64,000 nucleotides of DNA, from assembly GCF_035920445.1 (NCBI RefSeq), contig NZ_CP109162.1:5766001-5830000 (forward strand), in the 5' to 3' direction. Below the pieces are notes generated by a model. The model was not told the DNA's origin. It was given only the letters and a program-made list of their open reading frames with translations, and made no database searches. Positions 10,240-17,171 of this stretch are shown here, in pieces (the first letter of the stretch is position 1; each line of letters opens with the position of its first letter). Source of the DNA: Nocardia sp. NBC_01730. GTDB taxonomy: Bacteria > Actinomycetota > Actinomycetes > Mycobacteriales > Mycobacteriaceae. The position numbers were made by a program, and so were the translations under genes.

Positions 10240-10436
10240 CTGTATTCCTGTTCACCTCCGGAGCCGCTGGTACCCGATTGCCCAACGTGCAGGGTCCGAC
10301 GCGGGCGAGGTCGGTGCCGACAGGAGGTTCCTCGGAGCACGAAGCCAGTCGTTGCGCTGCTGTGTAGCTATCCATTCACAACTGCCACATCCGCATCACT
10401 GGTAACATCTAGAGCAAGTCGCTATCGTCAAACGCC

Positions 10437-11189
10437 ATGGACAACACTTGGTGGGACTCGACCACCCGTCGACGGGTTGCAGCGCTATCGCTGATCACAC
10501 TGATCAGCGGCCTTTCAGCTACCATTCCGGTCGCCGCGGCCGCGCCGATCGGGCCGGACGTGTCGTCCTGGCAGCACGGCGACGGACGGCTGATCGACTG
10601 GTTCGCGGTCAGACGTTCCGGGCACGACTTCGCCATGGTCAAGGCCACCGAGGGCCTGAGCTACATCAACCCCTACTTCGTGCCCGACAGTCTGCTGATG
10701 CGTGCGGCGGGCATAGCTCGCGGGACGTATCACTACGCCCGGCCGAACCTGCCGCCCGAGCCGCAAGCCGCGATGTACGCGGCGGTGGCGCTCGGGCAGA
10801 ACGGCCCGCTCGATTTGCCGCCGGTCCTCGACCTGGAGGACTCCGGCGGGCTCACCCCAGCGGCCCTGATCGACTGGACGCACCGGTACCTGAACACCGT
10901 CCAGGCGCTGACCGGCCGCCTCCCGATCATCTACACCTATCCCCGGTTCTGGCAGAGCGCGATGGCCGACACCAACGAGTTCACCAGATACCCCCTCTGG
11001 ATCGCCGACTACCGCGGCAACGCCCAACCCGAGGTCCCCGGCGGCTGGCCTACCTGGACGTTCTGGCAGACCACCGACCGCGGCACCATCCCAGGCATTG
11101 CCGGTCGCACCGACCTCAACGTATACAGCGGCGCCCAAGGCGATTTCGCCCGGTTCGCGAACATGAGCGGGCTCACCGGAAGCGGATAG
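10437..11189 (+). CDS. Secreted GH25-family muramidase
   Basis: A 250-residue protein with a signal peptide (basic TRRR at 10-13, hydrophobic 14-35, likely cleavage after VAAAA near 36) followed by a GH25 (Chalaropsis-type lysozyme) domain. Family landmarks are DVSSWQ (Asp41), FAMVKATEG, the catalytic-acid motif VLDLED (Glu134), YTYPRFW, PLWIADY and WTFWQTTD. GH25 enzymes cleave the beta-1,4 bond between N-acetylmuramic acid and N-acetylglucosamine, so this acts on cell-wall peptidoglycan outside the membrane. Candidate roles are wall turnover or attack on neighbours. It stands alone on the plus strand. Confidence 0.88.
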   Translation: MDNTWWDSTTRRRVAALSLITLISGLSATIPVAAAAPIGPDVSSWQHGDGRLIDWFAVRRSGHDFAMVKATEGLSYINPYFVPDSLLMRAAGIARGTYHYARPNLPPEPQAAMYAAVALGQNGPLDLPPVLDLEDSGGLTPAALIDWTHRYLNTVQALTGRLPIIYTYPRFWQSAMADTNEFTRYPLWIADYRGNAQPEVPGGWPTWTFWQTTDRGTIPGIAGRTDLNVYSGAQGDFARFANMSGLTGSG

Positions 11190-11365
11190 AACGGTGCGTC
11201 TTTCGAACACGATCGAACCATGGCCGAAATTCATGCAGCACAATCGATTACGGGAGGCCAAAAATTTCGCTGGTGTCGATCGCGAGAATCAGGACTCTCG
11301 TCGCGAAACCGGATCCGCCTGCGCCGGTTGGTGCCGCACTGTTCCCTCGCGCCGGTAAGGCACTG

Positions 11366-11602
11366 TCAGGTTGTGAATACGCAGCTTTGATAGCTCCTCG
11401 AAAGATACGTACTGGAACTGGGATTCAGATAGTCAGAGTCGCCGCGGCCATCCCTGTCGGTGTATAGACGGACGGTGGCGTTGGTCTTGTTTTCGATCAA
11501 CCCCTGACCGATATCGATATTGTAGGTTCGATACTCGCCAGGATCGATGATCTGGTCGGAGTACCCCGAGGCGTTCTGGTAGGTAAAGGTGCCGACAGCC
11601 AT
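11366..11602 (-). CDS. Small beta-rich protein, possibly beta/gamma-crystallin-like
   Basis: A 78-residue protein rich in Tyr, Thr and Asp. The pattern DPGEYRTYNIDIG ... VRLYTDRDGRGDSDYL resembles one Greek-key unit of bacterial beta/gamma-crystallin or peptidase-inhibitor I36 proteins, but the match is weak and made by eye. ATG 11602 is preceded by GGAGG with 7 bases of spacing. An in-frame ATG at 11644 also has a good site (AAGGAG, 5 bases), giving a 92-residue form with 14 extra residues. Two strong ribosome sites in tandem on one frame is unusual. It lies in an AT-richer stretch with no operon partner. Confidence 0.6.
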   Translation of the reverse strand: MAVGTFTYQNASGYSDQIIDPGEYRTYNIDIGQGLIENKTNATVRLYTDRDGRGDSDYLNPSSSTYLSRSYQSCVFTT

Positions 11603-12185
11603 GTTCTTGCCTCCGTTACGCAAGCAAAATCGATGTTGCTGCATGATAGCTCCTTCTCGTACCCTACTCCCTGATCACGCAGATTTCGCGGCATCGAGTC
11701 GCGCAGATCCAGATCGGAGCGATGCGAACGCTAGCGTGTTGAAGCCCTGTCTGAAATGGCCATGATTAGGTAGGTAGCAGAAGTTTTCCTGCAGTCGACG
11801 AGCTGACATGACAGTTGATGTCGAGTGGTTTGCGAGCATTATCCGAACAATTTCCGACAAGCTTTGAAATCGAGACATTTCCGACATATTAGTATGAGAA
11901 TGTTCATCGCGTTGATGTTCGCGTCGACTAACGGTCGCGCGTCGGGTGATAATGGCTGGCTATATATGATTTCCCCGGAAAATATCGGCAATACACGCCG
12001 AATTTAATAACAGCCGCACTTGTTCCATACCTTCGCCGAGCACTCGGCGCGGTTCGACGACGACAACCTCGTATCGCCGGTGGTGGCGGCTCGGCAGATC
12101 TCGACCGGCTGGCGAAGGCGAGAACGCTGTCGCGCACCGCTTCGGGCAGACATTCGCATTCGAACTATTCGATGCAGCTCGATGC
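11603..12185. other. AT-richer gene-poor stretch
   Basis: About 580 bases with visibly lower GC than the surroundings, including runs such as GGCTATATATGATTTCC near 11952-11972 and AATTTAATAAC near 12000. Short open frames on both strands have no ribosome site, no family resemblance and atypical codon use. ATTTCCGACA occurs twice (about 11849 and 11876). Together with the 78-codon gene it marks a probable boundary of acquired DNA next to the ADP-ribosyltransferase/macrodomain pair. Confidence 0.5.
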
Positions 12186-13784
12186 TCAGGACACGAGGGG
12201 TTGCTCGTCCGATTCGGTCAACTGCACGATGTACAACCCGCCGCGCTCGGCCTTGACGTCCGTCACCTCGAGTTGCGTGCCCGGCAAGAGGATGAATTCC
12301 TCTTCGTCGGTGAACGCGGAGAAATTCCGGATGCTCACGGCCCGGGTGGGGCGCACCTCGAAGAGTGTTCGCTTACCGCGACCACCGAGGAATGCCCGGG
12401 CCACGCTGGGCTCGGACGTGCAGGAAGATACTCCCCACCAGGTCACGGTCCGACCTCGCGAGTACTGTGCGCGCAGGTCGAGCGATACCCCACGCCACAA
12501 CGGCTCGCTGCGGGCGGGAAGCTGTGACACGGCCGAGAACAGCAGCCGCAGGTACGGGAGGTACGGGGCGAGTTTCGCCCGGTCCGGGGAGCGCAGGACG
12601 ATGTTGATCTGCCGATAGAACGCGGACTCGTGGGTGTAAAGGTGGAGTGCGGCAATCGCGTCGGCGGACAGACTCCCGGTCGTCTGGTCCGCCCGCCTCT
12701 TGCCGAACTCGTGCGACAACGCGGCGTGCCGGTCGAGACCGGACAGCAGCTTGGCGACCGGGGCGATGGCGTCGTGGAAGTCCATCAGCGGGGTCTCGAA
12801 CACACCGGTGATCGCGGGGAGGACGAGCCCCTCGTCCTTGACGCTCGCGAGCCGTTCGAGGTACAGCTGGTGCAGCTCCATGGTGGACGCGATGAACGCG
12901 CCCATGCGTTCGGCGATGTCGTGGTCCGTCCCGCCGGCTTCCGCCGCAAGCTTGTTCCACCCTGTGCTCGGCAACCAGTCGATCTCATCGGCGCCCAGTG
13001 CTGCCAGCGCCGCGTTCACCGTTTCGAAATGGTCACCGTTGCAAAAGATATCGCCCTGCGCCGCCGGATTGGCGTGGTCTACATGCCGGACTTCGACCTG
13101 GGGGTACTTCTTCTGGAGTTGCAGGACAACCTTTTTCAAACTGCGGGCGTGGGCCCCCCACCACGCGAAGACAACACCACGGTCGGCCTCGTCGGCGTTC
13201 TGCTTGGCCCTGAGGATCTCTTCGACGATCCGCTCGGCAACGGGACGCCAGAACGCAGTGTGCTCTTCGGTTCCCATCACCCCGTCGCTACTGGCGGTGA
13301 GCGCCGCGTTCAGCAGCAGCACACCCTGAGTGAGCATCGCCTGGAACCATTCCGGCGGCTGGACGGCGTCCTGCTCGTGCAACAATGCACGAATATCGGC
13401 GATCGGGGTCTTCTTGGGTATGCCGTACTTCCACATCGCCGTTGCTTTGATAATGCAGCGGATGCTGATGACCCTTCCGAACTGGCTGTCCTTCCAATTG
13501 TGGAAGGCGTTGTCGAACATGGCGATGCCGGTGGCACTCTCCGGCCGCGGGTACGGGTTCTGGCCGAAGATGACGACCTTCCACTTGTGCGGTGGATGGG
13601 GCTTCAGCGCCTGGAAGGTCAGCTCCCGAACGGGGACGACATGCGGGCTACGGCCCGGACCCATGAACATGGCCGCGTCCGGCTGTGCCTCGATGACCGG
13701 CTTCAGCAGTGGAAGCCACGGTTCACCGCCGCCTTTGAACAATTCGGCAAGGTCCAGCGGATCATTCATGCTCACCATCGGCAC
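12186..13784 (-). CDS. UDG-like domain fused to ADP-ribosyltransferase
   Basis: A 532-residue two-domain protein. Residues about 65-275 follow family-1 uracil-DNA glycosylase: VVIFGQNPYP (70-79) at the water-activating motif, LLLNAALT (157-163), GVVFAWWGAHA, and HANPAAQ with ...HFETVNAAL (237-260) at the Leu-loop motif. The catalytic Asp of GQDPYH is Asn and the His is Pro, while the loop His is kept (His237). Residues about 375-525 match an R-S-E arginine-type ADP-ribosyltransferase: SAFYRQIN, LWRGV (Arg431), WGVSSCTSE (Ser/Thr motif 450-458) and EEEFILLPG (ExE at 494-496). The enzyme should transfer ADP-ribose from NAD+ to protein or nucleic acid; the UDG-like part may direct it to DNA. It is divergent from a macrodomain gene. 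The start is uncertain (GTG 13784 or ATG 13769). Confidence 0.85.
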   Translation of the reverse strand: MPMVSMNDPLDLAELFKGGGEPWLPLLKPVIEAQPDAAMFMGPGRSPHVVPVRELTFQALKPHPPHKWKVVIFGQNPYPRPESATGIAMFDNAFHNWKDSQFGRVISIRCIIKATAMWKYGIPKKTPIADIRALLHEQDAVQPPEWFQAMLTQGVLLLNAALTASSDGVMGTEEHTAFWRPVAERIVEEILRAKQNADEADRGVVFAWWGAHARSLKKVVLQLQKKYPQVEVRHVDHANPAAQGDIFCNGDHFETVNAALAALGADEIDWLPSTGWNKLAAEAGGTDHDIAERMGAFIASTMELHQLYLERLASVKDEGLVLPAITGVFETPLMDFHDAIAPVAKLLSGLDRHAALSHEFGKRRADQTTGSLSADAIAALHLYTHESAFYRQINIVLRSPDRAKLAPYLPYLRLLFSAVSQLPARSEPLWRGVSLDLRAQYSRGRTVTWWGVSSCTSEPSVARAFLGGRGKRTLFEVRPTRAVSIRNFSAFTDEEEFILLPGTQLEVTDVKAERGGLYIVQLTESDEQPLVS

Positions 13785-13804
13785 TATAGGTCATGAAATC
13801 TCCT
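13762..13804 (-). promoter_or_regulatory. Leader ORF and ribosome site before the UDG-ART gene
   Basis: AGGAG (13804-13800) lies 5 bases before ATG 13794, the best ribosome site in this intergenic region. That ATG opens a 10-codon frame, MTYSADGEHE, which stops at TGA 13764-13762. This is just past ATG 13769, an in-frame start of the large gene that has no site of its own. The layout suggests translational coupling through a leader peptide. Alternatives are a distant-spaced GTG 13784 start, or a frameshift near the start. Confidence 0.4.
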
Positions 13805-13880
13805 CTGGCAGCGGCCATGTCGGTGGGGCGCGGTAGCGTCGCGAACAGTGGTAAGAACCGCATCGCTATGGGAGTGGATC

Positions 13881-14558
13881 ATGAGCAAAAACCGTATGCA
13901 GGCGTCGCTGAGGGTGGTGTTGACCGACATCAACCCGCACGTTGTGGAGGCGTGGCGGGCGGCATTCGCCGACAACCCCGAGATCGAGATCCATCGGGCC
14001 TCGATCCTTGATCAGCACGTCGATGCCTGGGTCACCCCGACCAACTCCCGGGGTCGGATGGACGGAGGGGTCGACGCGGTCATCAAGCGGCACCTCGGGG
14101 CGGGGATCCAACTGCGAGTGCAGCGGGCCATCCGTGATCAGTGCGCGGGAAGGCTTCCGGTGGGAAGCGCGGTGTGCGTTCCGTCCGGGGCGACCAACCC
14201 GAAGTTCCTGATCTCCACGCCGACAATGGAAACGTCCGCACAGAACGTCAGCGAGACCCTGAATGTGGCCTTGGCGTGTGCCGCCGGGTTCCAGGCGATC
14301 CACCGGCAGAACAACGAGGCGCCAGGCAGCATCGAGTCGGTGGCGCTGGTCGGCATGGGTGCCGAAACCGGCCGCGTGCCTGCCCGCGTCTGCGCCAACC
14401 TGATGTGGACGGGCTACACGTTGTTCAACGACTACCGGTTCGAAGACTACGACGACCTGCGCGGCACGATCTTCGCGCAACTCGACGACATCGAGAATGC
14501 GCCCAACGACCAGCGGGTACGCATCGCGCGACCCAAACGCACCGCGAACCGTCGCTGA
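13881..14558 (+). CDS. Macrodomain protein (probable ADP-ribosyl hydrolase/antitoxin)
   Basis: A 225-residue protein that is almost entirely a macrodomain. It has a core strand DAWVTPTNS with the ligand-binding Asn (about Asn55), the loop RMDGGVDAVIKRHL (59-72), the phosphate-loop-like VPSGATNPKFLISTPTM and the late VALVGMGAETGRV. Macrodomains bind ADP-ribose and many remove it from proteins or DNA. The gene is transcribed away from the UDG-ADP-ribosyltransferase gene, separated by under 100 bases, so removal of that enzyme's mark is the natural hypothesis (compare DarG with DarT). ATG 13881 is chosen because GGGAG lies 6 bases upstream; an earlier GTG at 13848 has no site. Loss of the usual NAAN motif to PTNS does not exclude catalysis. 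Confidence 0.85.
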   Translation: MSKNRMQASLRVVLTDINPHVVEAWRAAFADNPEIEIHRASILDQHVDAWVTPTNSRGRMDGGVDAVIKRHLGAGIQLRVQRAIRDQCAGRLPVGSAVCVPSGATNPKFLISTPTMETSAQNVSETLNVALACAAGFQAIHRQNNEAPGSIESVALVGMGAETGRVPARVCANLMWTGYTLFNDYRFEDYDDLRGTIFAQLDDIENAPNDQRVRIARPKRTANRR

Positions 14559-14760
14559 TCGACCGGCATCCTTGGACCGTGCGGTCGACCGGGTCCAGTG
14601 CACGTCATGGGCGGGAATCAATTCGGTTGTTGCGCAATAAAGTTACGTTGCGACGCAGAGGATCTCGGTTCGAGCCACCCAGGAAGCGTCGGCGATTCAC
14701 GCTTATCCGGCCCGCGACATGTTCGCGTGCGAATGGCCGATCGCGTTATGGGAGGACAGC

Positions 14761-15969
14761 ATGACCGAGTCCGTGATCCAGTTGCCTACCGCTGGAGAGT
14801 CGGTGTTCGACACCTATGAGCGGATCCGCCGCCGCGGTCCGATCGTCGAGATCGAACTTCCCGGAAACGTCGCAGCCTGGATGGCGGTGAGCCACCGAGC
14901 GGTGAGCGAAGTCCTCGCCGGCGACGGCACGCTGTTCAGCAAGAACGCGAAGAACTGTCCCGCGCTCCACGACGGCACCATCGCGGCCGATTGGCCACTG
15001 CGCGCGCTGACCGACATCGACCACATGCTCAACAAGGACGGCGAGGACCACCGGCGGATGCGCAAGACGATCAGCCGGGCGTTCAGCACCGGCAGAGTGG
15101 CCGCGCTCGAACCGCGAATCCAGCAGATCGCCTCCGAACTGATCGACGTTCTTCCCGACGGGCCCGACGAAATCGACCTCGTTCCGGGTTACACGACACC
15201 ACTGCCGGTACGAGTGATCTGCGAGCTGTTCGGAGTAGCGCCGAGCGAACAACCGCAGATCCGGAGCTGGGCAACCACATTTGTCTCGCATACCAGCACC
15301 GGCGACCAAATGCAGGCAGCTATGCAGGGCATAATCGGCTACCTGACCGAGTTGCTCGATCGGAAACGACACACACCTGGTGAGGACCTCACATCGGCCC
15401 TGCTGCAAGCCAACGTCGAGGACGGACTGACCGACAACGAGCTGGTCGACATGCTCTGGTTGGTAATCATCGCCGGGCACGAGACGACTGTGCATCTGCT
15501 GGGCAACGCGATCATCGCGCTGTGCACCCATCCCGAGCAACTCGCCGCAGCTCGCGCCCAGGACCGGTGGAAAGAAGTTGTGGAGGAGGCCCTGCGCTTT
15601 CGCTCGTCGGCGTGCACCATGTTCAACCGGTACGCACTGCGGGATGTCTGTATAGCTGGGGTCGATATTCCCGCAGGCGCCATTGTCGGGTGGGACGCCG
15701 GTGTGGGGCGGGATCCAGAGCGGCACCAGAATGCCGACGTTTTCGATATCACCCGCGACCACCGCGACCAGTTGGCTTTCGGACACGGACCGCACTTCTG
15801 CCTCGGCGCGCCGCTCGCGCGGCTGGAGAGCCGAATTGCGTTGTCGACATTGTTCAACCGATTCCCGCGGTTGAGTCTCGGCTGTGATCCTGCGCTGATT
15901 CCATACAGTCCGCAGATCATCACCTGCGGTCCTCTCACCTTGCCGGCGCTCCTGGATCCAGCTGGGTAA
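14761..15969 (+). CDS. Cytochrome P450
   Basis: A 402-residue soluble bacterial P450. The I-helix oxygen motif is AGHET (238-242), the K-helix ExxR is in EEALRF (about 275-279), and the heme-ligand loop is FGHGPHFCLGAPLAR with Cys347. Length and motifs match class I actinobacterial P450s that need a separate ferredoxin; none is encoded nearby. The substrate is unknown, and the adjacent AraC regulator suggests inducible expression. GGGAGG lies 5 bases before ATG 14761, which fixes the start. The upstream macrodomain gene ends about 200 bases earlier on the same strand. Confidence 0.95.
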   Translation: MTESVIQLPTAGESVFDTYERIRRRGPIVEIELPGNVAAWMAVSHRAVSEVLAGDGTLFSKNAKNCPALHDGTIAADWPLRALTDIDHMLNKDGEDHRRMRKTISRAFSTGRVAALEPRIQQIASELIDVLPDGPDEIDLVPGYTTPLPVRVICELFGVAPSEQPQIRSWATTFVSHTSTGDQMQAAMQGIIGYLTELLDRKRHTPGEDLTSALLQANVEDGLTDNELVDMLWLVIIAGHETTVHLLGNAIIALCTHPEQLAAARAQDRWKEVVEEALRFRSSACTMFNRYALRDVCIAGVDIPAGAIVGWDAGVGRDPERHQNADVFDITRDHRDQLAFGHGPHFCLGAPLARLESRIALSTLFNRFPRLSLGCDPALIPYSPQIITCGPLTLPALLDPAG

Positions 15970-16015
15970 TCGCTCGAACCCTCGAGGCTGCCCGGTGCCT
16001 CATGCCACACCGCAT

Positions 16016-16042
16016 GTTGCGATGACAACCAATCATCGCAAC
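16016..16042. terminator. Perfect inverted repeat downstream of the P450 gene
   Basis: GTTGCGATGA and TCATCGCAAC form 10-bp perfect arms with a 7-base spacer, 47 bases after the P450 stop and about 130 bases before the AraC gene. There is no T run. It could be a U-less terminator or, being a clean palindrome, an operator for the AraC gene. Confidence 0.45.
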
Positions 16043-16169
16043 TGGTCGCTTGCTGAACGCCCGATCGTCTGCATGTCTCCCCAACAACGAGAATCCGCGA
16101 CAGTAGGTAGGTACTGTCGCGTGCAGTGGATTTGGGGGCAATGGGCGTCGTCCTACATGCGATCGAGGT

Positions 16170-17126
16170 GTGACAATGCAGTATTCCGAGCTGACCGTGG
16201 ACGGCGTAGACACCTGGAACACCATCAGCGACAGCTTCGTCCCAATGGATCATCGGTATCGTGACCCGCTCAGCGTGCGTGTCCGGCTGACCGTTCAGGA
16301 TACGGCCGCATACACCTTGCTACGGACCGAGCAGTATGCAGATCAGCTGGTCTCCCGCACTTCGTCGCACGTCCGCAGAGGACCCGACTGCTTTTACTGG
16401 ATGGTTCTCCCCCATCAGGGGGCGTTCACTTTTCGGGAGGATGACACCGTTACGCCAATCGCGCCCGGTCGCGCGTTGCTGATGAGGCTGGACCAGGCGT
16501 GGCAGCTGCACATGCCCCGCTCTGTCGCTTACGCGTTCCGGATACCGCGTGGAGAGGTCGATCGGCGGTTGTCCTCCGCCGGGCCGCGGCGAACGGTGCT
16601 CGACATGGAGTCCGGCCTGGGCCGAGTCGTGCGGAGCATGATCACCGAAACACATGCCGCGCACGCGGCGCTCTCCGCGCGGGAATTCGATGCGGTCTGC
16701 GATCGGATCGGTGAGCTGCTGTGCATGATGTCGATGGGGGATATGTCACCTCAGCAGGCTCACCTGGCCGAAACGGCTGAGGCCGTCAGGCGATTCGTGC
16801 GAGAGAACGTGGGCGTCGGCGACATTCGGTTACCGGCGGTGGCACACGTGCTCGGCTGGTCACCCCGGCAGCTGCAGTTCGCTTTGCAGCAGACTGGCAC
16901 CACTTATCGGGAGATACGGCAGGACGAGGCACTGCACGCCGCCCGTGACATGCTGTCGCAACCCGGCCCGCAGGCACTGTCCATCGGTGAGATCGCGGCG
17001 CGCTGTGGCTTCACCAAAACATGGTTTTCCACGGCATTCAAAGCACGATATGGCGAAACTCCGCGGGATTTCCAAAAACGCCGGCTGACCGAGAATGCCA
17101 GGCCAGCCGACGATGGCCATTACTAG
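16170..17126 (+). CDS. AraC-family transcription regulator
   Basis: A 318-residue protein. The N-terminal 200 residues resemble the AraC-binding-domain-like (PF14525) sensor found in actinobacterial regulators, with the core TFREDDTVTPIAPGRALLM. The C-terminal about 100 residues form the AraC double helix-turn-helix: LPAVAHVLGWSPRQLQFAL (about 218-236) and IGEIAARCGFTKTWFSTAFKARYGETP (from about 273). It presumably responds to a small molecule and controls nearby genes; the P450 upstream on the same strand is the likeliest target. It converges with the PhoX gene, with 45 bases between stops. Confidence 0.92.
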   Translation: MTMQYSELTVDGVDTWNTISDSFVPMDHRYRDPLSVRVRLTVQDTAAYTLLRTEQYADQLVSRTSSHVRRGPDCFYWMVLPHQGAFTFREDDTVTPIAPGRALLMRLDQAWQLHMPRSVAYAFRIPRGEVDRRLSSAGPRRTVLDMESGLGRVVRSMITETHAAHAALSAREFDAVCDRIGELLCMMSMGDMSPQQAHLAETAEAVRRFVRENVGVGDIRLPAVAHVLGWSPRQLQFALQQTGTTYREIRQDEALHAARDMLSQPGPQALSIGEIAARCGFTKTWFSTAFKARYGETPRDFQKRRLTENARPADDGHY

Positions 17127-17171
17127 ACGGATTACGGCCGAGCCGGGAACTGACCACGCCGGCCGGCGGTC

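Noticed and set aside
11825..12007. 60-codon plus-strand open frame in the AT-richer patch
   Set aside because: No ribosome site, no motif, and amino-acid composition unlike a folded protein; probably random.
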